Of a stretch of 64,000 bases of DNA, positions 26,603 to 35,672 are shown piece by piece. A model generated the notes under the pieces. It had not been told where the DNA came from, did not search any database, and saw only the letters and a program-made list of their open reading frames with translations. Within the stretch, counting starts at the first letter, position 1. Every line of letters starts with the position of its first letter. Origin of the DNA: Rhodanobacter sp. B04 (GTDB lineage: Bacteria > Pseudomonadota > Gammaproteobacteria > Xanthomonadales > Rhodanobacteraceae). The stretch spans positions 1 to 64,000 of the forward strand of contig NZ_MUNV01000005.1 in assembly GCF_002001125.1 (NCBI RefSeq). Direction: 5' to 3'. The position numbers were made by a program, and so were the translations under genes.

Positions 26603-28933
26603 ATGAGTACAACTAATCTCCCATATGGCCAAGCGGGTCCACAGGACCGTACCAGCAAGGTACTGATCTGGGTGCTGCTGTTCGTTACCGTTGCCTGCTT
26701 GCTGGGCATGGCCGCAGCGACCCGCAGCACGTATCAGCAGGCCGCTCCACTACCTCAGCAAATGGTTACCAGCGATGGTACGTCGGTCATGGACTATGCC
26801 GACATCGTTGGCGGCAAATCGGGCTTCCAGAAAGCCGACCTGATGGATTACGGCAGCCTGTATGGCATGGGCTCCGCCTTTGGCGAAGACTACACCGCCG
26901 AGTATCTGGTGCAGTTAGCGAAAGAAGTCCGGAACAACCTCGCCCTGACGCGTTATGGCAAGCCTTTCGATGCCGTCGACGCCGACGAGCAGGAGGGCAT
27001 CACCCACGCCATGCGCAGGCAGTTGCAAGGCATCGACCTGAGCCAGCAGCAAGTCGTCCTTCCGGATGCTGTGGCCGCGGCGATTGGCACGCTGCATCCA
27101 CGCATCGCCACGGCGCTGCTCACTGATGATTTCGCCAAAGGCTACACGGGTGCGCGCGCGCTGAACCCATCCAGCGCCGATCAGACCGCAAAGTTCCTAC
27201 TCTATTCGTCGTTAACCACGGTCGCACGTCGTCCCGGCAAGGATTATTCATGGACTACCAACTGGCCGGCAGAACCGCTGGTCGGCAATGCCCCCACGTC
27301 AGCGACCTTCGTTTGGACGTGGGCATCCTTCACGATGGTGTTCTTCGCCATCGGCGCGGCGCTGGTGATCTTCCGTCTGTGGATCCAGCCAAAAGCCCCA
27401 AACGAAACCTTTGAACCGGTCCTGCACACTTTCATGGCACCCACGCCTAGCCAGAAGGCGCTATGGAAGTACTTCCTGGTCGTAGCAGGCGTTCTTCTGG
27501 TGCAAATCCTTGCCGGCTCGATCATGGCGCACTACTACACTGATCGCGCCAGCTTTTACGGGTTCAATGTTGGCAAATGGCTGCCGTTCGCATTCCTGCG
27601 CAGCGTGCATCTGCAAGCACCGATCATCTGGATCGGTGTGAGCTGGATTGGCGCCGGGCTGTTCCTGGCGCCGCTGATCGGCAAACGCGAGCCCAAGGGG
27701 CAGCGACTGCTCGTCAACCTGATCTTCTGGGTCTTGTTAACGATCGTGGCTGGCGCCCTGATCGGGGACTATCTGGGCATCATGGGGCTGCTAGACAAGA
27801 ACTGGTTCTGGTTCGGCAACCAGGGTCTCTCATATCTGGAGTTGGGCCGCTTCTGGCAAATCCTGTTCTTCGTCGGCTTGGCCGTCTGGTGCATCGTATT
27901 GCTGCGCGCGTTCTGGCCTACCCTCAAATCGCTGTCTAGGCAGAGCGGTGGCTCGCTGTACGGCCTATTCCGTATCGAACACCTGCTGTGGATAAGCACG
28001 CTTACTGTTGCAGTGTTCTATGTGTTCGGCATGATTCCGCTGGGCTCACCCAATCCCTCGTTTTCGATCACCGACTTCTGGCGTTGGTGGGTGGTTCACC
28101 TCTGGGTGGAGCTCGCGTTTGAACTATTCACCGCCGCGGTTACCGGCTATTTCCTGATGGCGCTGGGCTTGGTGTCGCGTCAGATGGTCGAGCGTGCCGT
28201 ACTGTTCGAGTGGGTCCTCATCGTGATCGGCGGTGTACTCGGTACCGGTCATCACCTGTATTGGGCTGGCGAGCCTGGACTCTGGGTCGGTGTCGGCAGC
28301 ATGTTCTCCTTCATCGAGGTGCTGCCACTGGTCTTGTTGGTACTGGAGGCCATCGAGCAGCAACTTCACATCAAGCAGAAAAAGGACTTTCCGTACAAGC
28401 TCGCCTATCTCTACATCCTCGGCTCTTCGTTCTGGAACTTCGTTGGTGCCGGCGTGTTTGGAGGAGGCACGCTGAATGCACCACTGGTCAACTACTACGA
28501 GCACGGCACTTTCCTTACCCTCAATCATGCACACACATCCATGTTCGGCGCCTTCGGCCTGTTGGCGATCGGCCTGATCTACATGGTGCTGCGCTATCTC
28601 AACGGTGACCGGCCGTGGAGCGATCGAATCGGCGTGTGGGCGTTCTGGCTCTACAACATCGGCGTGGTGATGTGGATCGTGCTGAACTTCTACCCGATCG
28701 GCTGGCCACAGCTGGAAGCTGTCTACACCCACGGCTACGCTTACGCACGCAGCATGCAGTTCTACAACACGACTACCTTCTGGCAATGGATGCGCATGCC
28801 TGGTGACGTCGTATTCGCCATGGGCGCCGTGCTGATGGCTTGGGACTTCATGGCCAAATTGTGGGCGCAGCGTACTGCGGGAAAGCTAGCTGTCTTGCCA
28901 TCAAGCGCGGGCAAAGCCATCAAGAATCATTGA
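26603..28933 (+). CDS. norB: Quinol-dependent nitric oxide reductase (qNor)
   Basis: A 776-residue single-subunit NO reductase (also called NorZ). The long N-terminal hydrophilic region between the first two helices (about residues 40-235) is the cytochrome c-like fold without heme that marks qNor. The catalytic helices carry WVELAFELFTAAV (FeB Glu region), GTGHHLYW (FeB His pair) and NHAHTSMFGAFG (heme His). It reduces NO from NirK to N2O with quinol electrons at the inner membrane. It is monocistronic, with an FNR-like box and a strong terminator, and is complete. Confidence 0.97.
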   Translation: MSTTNLPYGQAGPQDRTSKVLIWVLLFVTVACLLGMAAATRSTYQQAAPLPQQMVTSDGTSVMDYADIVGGKSGFQKADLMDYGSLYGMGSAFGEDYTAEYLVQLAKEVRNNLALTRYGKPFDAVDADEQEGITHAMRRQLQGIDLSQQQVVLPDAVAAAIGTLHPRIATALLTDDFAKGYTGARALNPSSADQTAKFLLYSSLTTVARRPGKDYSWTTNWPAEPLVGNAPTSATFVWTWASFTMVFFAIGAALVIFRLWIQPKAPNETFEPVLHTFMAPTPSQKALWKYFLVVAGVLLVQILAGSIMAHYYTDRASFYGFNVGKWLPFAFLRSVHLQAPIIWIGVSWIGAGLFLAPLIGKREPKGQRLLVNLIFWVLLTIVAGALIGDYLGIMGLLDKNWFWFGNQGLSYLELGRFWQILFFVGLAVWCIVLLRAFWPTLKSLSRQSGGSLYGLFRIEHLLWISTLTVAVFYVFGMIPLGSPNPSFSITDFWRWWVVHLWVELAFELFTAAVTGYFLMALGLVSRQMVERAVLFEWVLIVIGGVLGTGHHLYWAGEPGLWVGVGSMFSFIEVLPLVLLVLEAIEQQLHIKQKKDFPYKLAYLYILGSSFWNFVGAGVFGGGTLNAPLVNYYEHGTFLTLNHAHTSMFGAFGLLAIGLIYMVLRYLNGDRPWSDRIGVWAFWLYNIGVVMWIVLNFYPIGWPQLEAVYTHGYAYARSMQFYNTTTFWQWMRMPGDVVFAMGAVLMAWDFMAKLWAQRTAGKLAVLPSSAGKAIKNH

Positions 28934-28950
28934 TGTAAGAGTGAATCGCC

Positions 28951-28988
28951 CACAAAAGAGGGCCCGCAATAGCGGGCCCTCTTTTGTG
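28951..28988 (+). terminator. Strong Rho-independent terminator after norB
   Basis: A 17-bp perfect stem (28951-28967 with 28972-28988) and a 4-nt AATA loop. The descending arm ends in CTTTTGTG, and the ascending arm in CACAAAAG, so it can work in both directions. Confidence 0.9.
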
Positions 28989-29088
28989 ATGCGTCCATGG
29001 TGGATCACTCCATGTCGTTTTCGTCATTTGCTCATGACCACAGGATGGTGGTATCCAATATTCGGAAGAGTCATTTGTCGATCGCGGC

Positions 29089-29102
29089 TTGATATGCATC
29101 AG
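29089..29102 (+). promoter_or_regulatory. FNR-like box upstream of lipA
   Basis: TTGATATGCATCAG, one base from consensus, centred 68.5 nt before the lipA ATG. Confidence 0.7.
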
Positions 29103-29163
29103 TGTTGACGAGGCGGGTAGAGGTGCAGACTGACTGCTCATCCACCGTGGCTCCATCCATCTC

Positions 29164-30150
29164 ATGTCGAGCACTGAACCGGGCACACATATTCCCGATG
29201 GCAGCAAGTTTCTAAGTCCGCAAGGCACGCCCGCGGTCAAGGGCGGTATCAAACCGAACGCCGCCAGCGCGATGCCGGATGCCGATCGCAAACCGCCATG
29301 GCTACGCGTCAAACTGCCGGCTGGGGCACGCTACGAAGACGTGCGCCAGATCGTACACACAAACAAGTTGAACACCGTATGTGCGGAGTCGAAATGTCCG
29401 AACATAGCTGAATGCTGGGGCCGCGGCACTGCCACTCTGATGCTGATGGGATCTGTGTGCACGCGCGCTTGCAAGTTCTGCGCGGTCAGTACCGGCAATC
29501 CCCACGGCTGGCTCGATCCACTGGAGCCGATACATGTGGCCGAAGCTGTTGCGCTGATGAAACTCGAGTACGTCGTGCTGACTTCGGTAGACCGCGATGA
29601 TCTTGCCGATGGTGGAGCTGCGCATTACGCCGCGTGCATACGGGCGATTCATGAGCACTCATCTCAGACGGCCGTCGAAGCGCTGACGCCAGATTTTGCC
29701 GGCAACCTTGGTGCAGTCGCTACTGTACTGGACGCAGGCCTCATCACCTACGCGCAAAACCTAGAGACGGTGGAGCGGTTGACCCATCCAGTGCGTGACC
29801 AACGCGCCGGCTATAACCAGACGCTGGGTGTACTGGCATTTGCCAAGCGTCATGCGCCGAATACTCTGACCAAGACCAGTTTGATGCTTGGATTGGGTGA
29901 AACAGACGCCGAGATCGAACGCACGCTGGACGATGTTCGAGACGCTCATGTCGATGTAGTCACGCTGGGCCAATACATGCGGCCAAGTCCACATCACTTG
30001 CCGGTGCAGCGTTTCGTCACACCAGAGCAGTTCCTCCAGTATCGCGAGTTGGCGCTGAGCAAGGGCTTTTTGGAGGCGGTTGCGGGGCCCTTGGTGCGCT
30101 CGAGCTATCGCGCCGAACGCGTGTTGGAGCACAACAATCTCGGCTTATGA
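29164..30150 (+). CDS. lipA: Lipoyl synthase
   Basis: A 328-residue radical SAM enzyme that inserts two sulfur atoms into octanoyl groups to make lipoyl cofactors. The auxiliary cluster motif [12 protein letters not shown] (C-x4-C-x5-C) is near residue 79 and the radical SAM motif CTRACKFC (C-x3-C-x2-C) near residue 99. The C-terminal RSSYRAE gives the Ser ligand. It stands alone, without lipB, after norB and behind an FNR-like box. A chromosomal lipA is expected elsewhere, so this is probably a second copy used anaerobically; the window cannot confirm that. Confidence 0.93.
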   Translation: MSSTEPGTHIPDGSKFLSPQGTPAVKGGIKPNAASAMPDADRKPPWLRVKLPAGARYEDVRQIVHTNKLNTVCAESKCPNIAECWGRGTATLMLMGSVCTRACKFCAVSTGNPHGWLDPLEPIHVAEAVALMKLEYVVLTSVDRDDLADGGAAHYAACIRAIHEHSSQTAVEALTPDFAGNLGAVATVLDAGLITYAQNLETVERLTHPVRDQRAGYNQTLGVLAFAKRHAPNTLTKTSLMLGLGETDAEIERTLDDVRDAHVDVVTLGQYMRPSPHHLPVQRFVTPEQFLQYRELALSKGFLEAVAGPLVRSSYRAERVLEHNNLGL

Positions 30151-30522
30151 AGCAGCATCTGCTGCCGGAGGCATGTCGGGTTTTCCCAGGAGTATCGACA
30201 TGGACGTTCACCTTTTCCGGACGCCAAATCGAAGCTGACATGCCTGCGTCGCCAACTGCTTCTACAACCGCTCCAGGCAGTGGACCTCAGGAATAGATGT
30301 TCAGCTGAGGTAGGTAACGCCTTGGATCCACAGCGAATCCACGAGTCCCGGAATGGGCTGATTAGTCGATATCCAGAACAGCAAGTGATGAGCCGACGTC
30401 GACACTCGGCCGCTCTCGCGATGACCGACCGCACCATCGTCAACGCGCCACCATCCCTGCCCTTGCCTTCCCTCGCCATCACATTGATTAGCTCCACCCC
30501 CAACGGAAAGGAGTATACTGAA
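30151..30522. other. Intergenic region after lipA
   Basis: About 370 bases with no gene that I can support. The region ends at a Fur-like site before the metal transporter gene. Confidence 0.4.
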
Positions 30523-30541
30523 ATTATAATGATTCTCATTT
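30523..30541 (+). promoter_or_regulatory. Fur-like box upstream of the metal transporter
   Basis: ATTATAATGATTCTCATTT resembles the 19-bp Fur consensus (core AATGATTCTCATT). It lies about 115 nt before the transporter start and suggests iron- or manganese-dependent control rather than FNR control. Confidence 0.6.
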
Positions 30542-30647
30542 GTATTGAAGTGCGCTAGTCCGAATCGATATCACGACTCAATGGTACGAAACCATCGTGA
30601 TCACCGACGTCTCTGCGCAGAACTTCCCTCTCGAAGAAGTCCCGTAT

Positions 30648-31901
30648 ATGTCAGCTACAGCCGTCGAAGCCCTGATTCGTCCGAAATCGCGCTGGACCCG
30701 CTTTGCCGTTGTGGCAGGTCCCGGCATTGTCGTGATGCTGGCGGATACCGACGCGGGGAGCATCATCACCGCCGCGCAAAGCGGTGCGGAATCTGGATAT
30801 CGGTTGCTGCTGTTGCAGGCAGTCATGATCCCCATCCTGTTTGTAGTACAGGAACTCACGATCCGCCTGGGTATCTTCACCGGTCAGGGCCATGGCCACG
30901 CGATCAGGCAACACTTCGGGCCCATCTGGGCATGGATTTCAGTTTCAACACTGTTGCTTGCCTGTCTCGGTGCATTGATCACTGAATTGAGTGGCATCGC
31001 TGGTGTAGGAGCGCTCATAGGCATTCCGAACTGGCTCAGCATGACCATTGTGATCATCGGACTCACGTCGATGGCCTATAGCGGCTCGTACCTGTCGGTG
31101 GAACGCATTGCGCTAGCGGTCGGCCTGTTTGAATGTGTGTTTTTGTATGTCGCGTGGCAGGCAAAACCTGATATCACCGCAGCCCTCACGGAAGCGTTGA
31201 AGATGCCGCTCACCAATAGCCGATACCTCTACCTGATCGCCGCAAATATCGGCGCGGTGATCATGCCCTGGATGGTGTTCTACCAGCAGTCAGCAGTGGC
31301 CGAGAAGGGACTGGTTGCTGCCGACCTCCCCGCGGCGCGCTGGGATACAGCGATCGGATCAGTTGTCACTCAGCTCATCATGGCTGCCGTGCTAGTGGCA
31401 GTCGCTGCAACCATCGGGCGCGTTGACCCCGGACACTCTCTGGATACAGTTCAGAAGATTGTGCAGGCGATCACGCCCTTTCTCGGCGAACGGACAGGAA
31501 CACTGTTATTTGCGCTAGGCATGATCGGCGCGGCGCTCGTCGCGACCATCGTCGTCACCCTTACGGCAGCGCGCACCCTCGGCGAAATCATGGGCTACAA
31601 ACACTCGCTCGCCCAGCGCCCGCAAGAGGCTCGGTGGTTCTATGGCGTGTACACGGTGACCTTGGTCCTGGGAGGCCTTCTAGTGACCTCTGGCGTTGAC
31701 CTGGTAAAACTCAGCGTTGGGGTACAGGTCATGAATGCGCTGCTGCTGCCTATCGTCCTCGGCTTCCTTTATACGTTGGCCCGACGGGCACTACCGGAAC
31801 CATATCGCCTCAAGGGGGCTTATGCCGTTGTGGTGGGCATCATGATGGCGATGACCGCCGGACTTGGTCTATACGCAGGCATCATCGGGACGCTGACTTG
31901 A
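30648..31901 (+). CDS. NRAMP-family divalent metal transporter
   Basis: A 417-residue protein with about 11 membrane helices. The first-helix motif GPGIVVMLADTDAGS corresponds to the NRAMP metal site but reads DAGS where manganese/iron transporters have DPGN. The sixth-helix motif IMPW keeps the coordinating Met and Pro but replaces the usual His. These changes leave metal specificity open (manganese, iron or magnesium). A GTG at 30597 is also possible; I prefer the ATG at 30648 because it starts the conserved region. It is the only island gene with a Fur-like site. Confidence 0.85.
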   Translation: MSATAVEALIRPKSRWTRFAVVAGPGIVVMLADTDAGSIITAAQSGAESGYRLLLLQAVMIPILFVVQELTIRLGIFTGQGHGHAIRQHFGPIWAWISVSTLLLACLGALITELSGIAGVGALIGIPNWLSMTIVIIGLTSMAYSGSYLSVERIALAVGLFECVFLYVAWQAKPDITAALTEALKMPLTNSRYLYLIAANIGAVIMPWMVFYQQSAVAEKGLVAADLPAARWDTAIGSVVTQLIMAAVLVAVAATIGRVDPGHSLDTVQKIVQAITPFLGERTGTLLFALGMIGAALVATIVVTLTAARTLGEIMGYKHSLAQRPQEARWFYGVYTVTLVLGGLLVTSGVDLVKLSVGVQVMNALLLPIVLGFLYTLARRALPEPYRLKGAYAVVVGIMMAMTAGLGLYAGIIGTLT

Positions 31902-31943
31902 GTTCGATGGGTTTCCAGAGGGCCCTTACACACGTCTCAATGC

Positions 31944-31957
31944 TTGACTTCAATCAA
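31944..31957 (+). promoter_or_regulatory. FNR-like box upstream of the ferredoxin gene
   Basis: TTGACTTCAATCAA, one base from consensus. It is 192.5 nt from the ferredoxin start, much further than the other sites, implying a long leader if it is used. Confidence 0.5.
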
Positions 31958-32142
31958 GGCGCCTCTCAAGTCCACTTGGCAAACTGCACACCATGACCCA
32001 TGGTTGCTCATGCTCGACGGCTCGGTGCGGTACTCATGGCGAGCCGGGGGTCTGTTCGTCTACATCACACCAGTTATCCCACAGCACATCACACGCATGA
32101 TGCTATCCGACCAACGGGTTTCAGCCCGCGAGGACCAAATTC

Positions 32143-32466
32143 GTGACCCATGTTGTCACCGAGAATTGTATCAACTGCAAACATACCGATTGCGTTGAGG
32201 TGTGTCCGGTGGACTGCTTCCACGAGGGGCCCAATTTTCTGGTGATTGATCCCGACGAATGCATCGACTGCACCCTGTGTGTGGACGAATGCCCGGTTGG
32301 TGCGATCTTTCCTGAATTTGACATGCCTTCCGGACAGGGAGGCTTTCTCGCGATCAATGCTGAACTAGCACGCGAATGGCCGGTACTCACCAGCAAGATT
32401 GCTGCCATGGAGGATGCCGCCGAATGGGACGGCGTGCCGGACAAACTACCCCTACTCAAGCGCTGA
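32143..32466 (+). CDS. fdxA: 7Fe ferredoxin ([3Fe-4S][4Fe-4S])
   Basis: A 107-residue ferredoxin. The N-terminal half has [17 protein letters not shown] and the second cluster has [12 protein letters not shown]. The spacing of the first set fits the FdxA (Azotobacter FdI-like) proteins with one [3Fe-4S] and one [4Fe-4S] cluster and a long C-terminal tail. The start is a GTG at 32143 preceded by GAGGACC. It could supply low-potential electrons to the iron-sulfur biosynthetic enzymes of the island (HemN, LipA, UbiU/UbiV, NadA), which is inference from context. Confidence 0.92.
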   Translation: MTHVVTENCINCKHTDCVEVCPVDCFHEGPNFLVIDPDECIDCTLCVDECPVGAIFPEFDMPSGQGGFLAINAELAREWPVLTSKIAAMEDAAEWDGVPDKLPLLKR

Positions 32467-32672
32467 ACGGTCAAAAGAAAAGCGAACGGCTTTGCAGTCA
32501 CTTGATATGGGCAACGACCTCGGCGAGCTAGCTAATAAAGTGTACGCGCGGAGAGCGCCCGCTCGATCCGTCAATAAGGAACACAGGCATTGTTGAATAG
32601 CAAAGATCCCAGACGAAGTAACCGCCTTTGGCTCCTAGCCGCAAAACGCCGATAGTTCGTGGGCCTGCCGCC

Positions 32673-32939
32673 TCACTCGATCGGCAGACCGGTAATGCCG
32701 AAATCAATCACCGTGATATCGGGATTACTTTGCCGATAGGTGACCGTCAAATTATCGCCAAGGCGCTCGCGCAATTGGGCGATGAGCGGGAGCGGATCGT
32801 GATCGTTCACGAAACGCATTGTTTCACCGGAACGTAAAACGCCGATAGCACCAAAGATCGCCGAGTGACGAAAACGGCGTGCAACACCGCGGGCATCAAA
32901 AGTATGAACGTTAGCATTCGTGGAGGCTTCGAAGGACAT
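32673..32939 (-). CDS. DUF2249 domain protein (TusA-like fold), no catalytic Cys
   Basis: An 88-residue protein with one DUF2249 domain: FDARGVARRFRH at the start, then LRSGETMRFVNDHDPLPLIAQL. Such proteins are common in denitrification clusters near NnrS and nir/nor genes, but their function is unknown. Unlike its paralog at 36740, it has no Cys in the N-terminal loop. The ATG at 32939 is preceded on the minus strand by an FNR-like site at the usual 67.5-nt distance. It is followed by no same-strand gene, so it is probably monocistronic. Confidence 0.8.
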   Translation of the reverse strand: MSFEASTNANVHTFDARGVARRFRHSAIFGAIGVLRSGETMRFVNDHDPLPLIAQLRERLGDNLTVTYRQSNPDITVIDFGITGLPIE

Positions 32940-32999
32940 GATGTTGACACCCTACTGAGGAAAGTTACCTCAACATACGCCGCCGCCCGCTCGGTACCA

Positions 33000-33013
33000 C
33001 TGATTTAGATCAA
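33000..33013 (-). promoter_or_regulatory. FNR-like box upstream of the first DUF2249 gene
   Basis: CTGATTTAGATCAA (plus-strand reading), one base from consensus, centred 67.5 nt from the start at 32939. It also lies just beyond the 3' end of tatC. Confidence 0.7.
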
Positions 33014-33025
33014 ACGATCCATCGG

Positions 33026-33787
33026 TTACTTCAGCTGGCGCCTCTCCTCACGATTACGTACCAGTGCTGTCGAGACGAAAACGCCAATCTCGTACAACAG
33101 AATCATCGGAATGGCCAGCATGATCATCGACAACATGTCGGGTGGCGCCAGCACCGCAGCGACTACAAAAGTACCGACGAAGACGTAGCGCCGTACAGCT
33201 CGCAGCTTAGCGGGTGTCACGATGCCTAACGCTGCCAGCAGCACAACTGCGACGGGAACCTCGAAGCAAAGACCAAAGGCGAAAAACATGGTCAGCACAA
33301 AATCGAGGTACTTCCCAATATCTGTCATCATCGACACCCCTGTCGGAGTGCTCATGGTTAAGAAGTGGAATGCTGCGGGAAGAATCAGGAAATAGGCGAA
33401 TGCGCAGCCCGCATAAAAGAGCAGTACAGCGGACGCCAACAGCGGCAGAGCGAGACGCTTCTCGTGACGGTATAACCCCGGACTGACGAAGGCCCACAGC
33501 TGATAAAGCACGGCTGGCATTGCCATGAACAGCGCGACGACAAATGCCAATTTAAGTGGGGTGAGAAACGCACTGGCCACCTCGATCGCAATCATGTGCG
33601 AACCATGTGGAAGACGTTCCATCAGTGGTTGTGCAAGCCAGTCGTACAAGTGCTTGGAAAACGGCAGAACAACCAACAGCACGAACAGCACGCTCAGGAT
33701 CGCTTTCAGCAGCCGCCCACGCAGATCTAGCAAGTGAGCCATCAACCCATCCCTGCCCTTGGTTCCAATTGGCGATGCGGCGATCAT
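33026..33787 (-). CDS. tatC: Sec-independent (Tat) translocase subunit TatC
   Basis: A 253-residue, six-helix membrane protein. The start MAHLLDLRGRLLKAI (after a short N-terminal extension) corresponds to the conserved LxELRxR region, and F-SPGLYRHEKR lies in the middle, as in TatC, which recognises twin-arginine signal peptides of folded proteins. It overlaps tatB by ATGA (33784-33787). A Tat system in a denitrification island would normally serve NosZ or other cofactor-bearing periplasmic enzymes. The gene is intact. Confidence 0.94.
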   Translation of the reverse strand: MIAASPIGTKGRDGLMAHLLDLRGRLLKAILSVLFVLLVVLPFSKHLYDWLAQPLMERLPHGSHMIAIEVASAFLTPLKLAFVVALFMAMPAVLYQLWAFVSPGLYRHEKRLALPLLASAVLLFYAGCAFAYFLILPAAFHFLTMSTPTGVSMMTDIGKYLDFVLTMFFAFGLCFEVPVAVVLLAALGIVTPAKLRAVRRYVFVGTFVVAAVLAPPDMLSMIMLAIPMILLYEIGVFVSTALVRNREERRQLK

Positions 33788-34368
33788 CGGATCGTCGCCG
33801 GGACAGTGATAGCGCTATTGAGGGATTCGATGCGCATGGCCGCAGAACGGACGTCAGCCACGGCTGCACGTAGTTCATCGCAGGCGTCCACCGTTGTATT
33901 TCGAATACCGTCCGCGGCGAAGGCAAGTTCACGTAAGGCCTGCGCCAGCTCCGTCGGAGCCTCGCGATACTCCTTCGCCATGCCATCATCCTTAACCACC
34001 GGGGACATAACATTCTCGGTGGCAGCGAGTTTGGCCGTTGCCGCGCTCTGCCAGGCTTGTGACATATCGCTGGCCTCATTCCAAAAAACCGTGTTCGATG
34101 CACGAACATTTTCAACCGTCGACTGAATATCTTCGACGAGTGGTGTCACCGTCGCCTGGACACCGGTAGCCACATTGGCAATGTCATCCCTGATCGATTG
34201 CATTTCAAGCTCGCGCGTGACATCGGCCTGAACGTCGGCCCAGACGGAACGGGCACGCCGCGCCATCGCACCGACGGTGCGTGCAACTCCCGGCAGACGC
34301 TCGGGACCAAGCACGATCAACGCCAGCACGGCAATCAGAAGAAGCTCATTGAAGCCGATTCCAAACAC
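33784..34368 (-). CDS. tatB: Tat translocase subunit TatB
   Basis: A 194-residue protein starting MFGIGFNELLLIAVLALIVL, then GPERLPGVARTVGA, the N-terminal helix, hinge and amphipathic helix of TatB. The remaining hydrophilic part is variable as usual. The start is a GTG at 34368, which lies 4 nt after the original tatA stop (34373-34375). Because an IS element now sits in tatA upstream, transcription of tatB and tatC must read through the element or start within it. Confidence 0.9.
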   Translation of the reverse strand: MFGIGFNELLLIAVLALIVLGPERLPGVARTVGAMARRARSVWADVQADVTRELEMQSIRDDIANVATGVQATVTPLVEDIQSTVENVRASNTVFWNEASDMSQAWQSAATAKLAATENVMSPVVKDDGMAKEYREAPTELAQALRELAFAADGIRNTTVDACDELRAAVADVRSAAMRIESLNSAITVPATIR

Positions 34369-34372
34369 AAGG

Positions 34373-34468
34373 CTACGACACGCGTTCGCGTTCGGCGTTC
34401 TTGACTTGCGCGGAGGTATCTACAGGAGGGTCGGCCTTTAGCTGCTCGGACGGGCCGGTTTCAACACC
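34373..34468 (-). pseudogene. tatA: Severed 3' end of tatA
   Basis: The last 31 codons and stop of the original tatA, cut off from the rest by the IS3-family element. Joining 35703-35840 to this segment across one copy of the 3-bp duplication restores a continuous TatA of about 77 residues whose tail reads GVETGPSEQLKADPPVDTS. Confidence 0.8.
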
Positions 34469-34497
34469 ACCTGGTACGCCCCCGCTTTCGTAGACGG

Positions 34498-35349
34498 TTA
34501 GCTGCTGGATTTTGAGTTAGCCGCCTCGAACATCATTGGCGCAAGGCCACCCAGATGTCCATGTCGGCGTTGCCGGTTGTAGAAAACCTCGATGTAATCG
34601 AACACATCGCTGCGTGCTTCCTCGCGACTGCCGTAGACGCGGCCTCGCACGCGCTCCTTCTTTAGGCTGCTGAAGAACGACTCCGCCACGGAGTTATCCC
34701 AGCAGTTGCCACGTCGACTCATGCTGACCTCCAGGCCGTGTTCGCGACAGAAGCGACGCCAGTCATCGCTGCCGTATTGCACGCCCTGGTCGGAGTGAAT
34801 CACCACGCCGGCTTCGGGACGTCGCCGCCAAATCGCCATCAACAACGCATCCATGGCCAACTCGCGCGCCAGGCTCGATTTCATCGACCAACCGATGACT
34901 GCGCGCGAATACAAGTCGATGACCACGGCCAGATACAGCCAACCTTCGGCCGTGCGCAGGTACGTGATGTCAGTGACCCATGCCCGATCAGGGTGCTCGA
35001 CGTTGAACTGGCGTTGCAGTCGATTGGGTGCGACGACTGCCGGCTTGCCGCCCTTGTAACGACGACGAAGCGGTGAGCGCACGGAACGAAGGCCGTGTTT
35101 TCGCATCAGACGCTCCACGCGCTTGCGACTGATGTGTTCGCCGGCCTCGGTCAAGTCACGATGCACGTTGCGGCTGCCATACACGCCACCTGAGGCGAGG
35201 TACGACTCCTCGATGTGCACCATTAAGCGTGCGTCTTCCTTCGCGCGTTCTGACAGCGGTTGCTTCAGCCATGCGTAGTAGCCGCTGCGCTCGGCCTTGA
35301 GCACGCGACACATCGTGGCGACGCGAAACTGCTGACTATAGGCCTGCAT
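34498..35349 (-). CDS. IS3-family transposase OrfB (DDE integrase domain)
   Basis: A 283-residue protein. An HTH_21-like N-terminus (YYAWLKQPLSERAKED) is followed by the rve integrase core with the catalytic triad: Asp in WVTDITY (about residue 126), Asp in VIHSDQGVQY (about 187) and Glu in WDNSVAESFF (about 223). It is normally made as an OrfAB fusion by -1 frameshifting; an A6G-like run (35396-35402 region, minus strand) near the end of orfA would allow this. The gene appears intact. Confidence 0.93.
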   Translation of the reverse strand: MQAYSQQFRVATMCRVLKAERSGYYAWLKQPLSERAKEDARLMVHIEESYLASGGVYGSRNVHRDLTEAGEHISRKRVERLMRKHGLRSVRSPLRRRYKGGKPAVVAPNRLQRQFNVEHPDRAWVTDITYLRTAEGWLYLAVVIDLYSRAVIGWSMKSSLARELAMDALLMAIWRRRPEAGVVIHSDQGVQYGSDDWRRFCREHGLEVSMSRRGNCWDNSVAESFFSSLKKERVRGRVYGSREEARSDVFDYIEVFYNRQRRHGHLGGLAPMMFEAANSKSSS

Positions 35350-35366
35350 GAAGGCGTACTTCGCCC

Positions 35367-35645
35367 TTACCCCTTGGCAAAGTACGCGGCGGCCTTTTTT
35401 AAAATGTCGCGCTCCTCTTCAGCGCGACGTAGCTCAGCACGCAGCCTGGCGTTCTCTTGCACCAGGTCGACTTCCTTCTGCGCTTTGCGTGCATCGCGGC
35501 TGACGCCGCGCTCACGAAGCCATGCATAGAGACTGTGCGATGACATACCGAGTCGCTCGGCCACCTCCGTAACGGGGTAGCCACGCTCGCTAACCTGTTT
35601 AACCGCTTCAGCCTTGAACTCGTCAGTGAAACGCTTGCTGGTCAT
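35367..35645 (-). CDS. IS3-family transposase OrfA (helix-turn-helix)
   Basis: A 92-residue DNA-binding protein beginning MTSKRFTDEFKAEAVKQV, with a helix-turn-helix (VTEVAERLGMSSHSLYAWL) and a C-terminal leucine zipper-like heptad region (NARLRAELRRAEEERDILKK). It recognises the ends of the element. A GTG/ATG further upstream (35663) is possible, but MTSKRF is the family start. Confidence 0.9.
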   Translation of the reverse strand: MTSKRFTDEFKAEAVKQVSERGYPVTEVAERLGMSSHSLYAWLRERGVSRDARKAQKEVDLVQENARLRAELRRAEEERDILKKAAAYFAKG

Positions 35646-35672
35646 AGATCCTCCGATCCTCAATAGACACTA

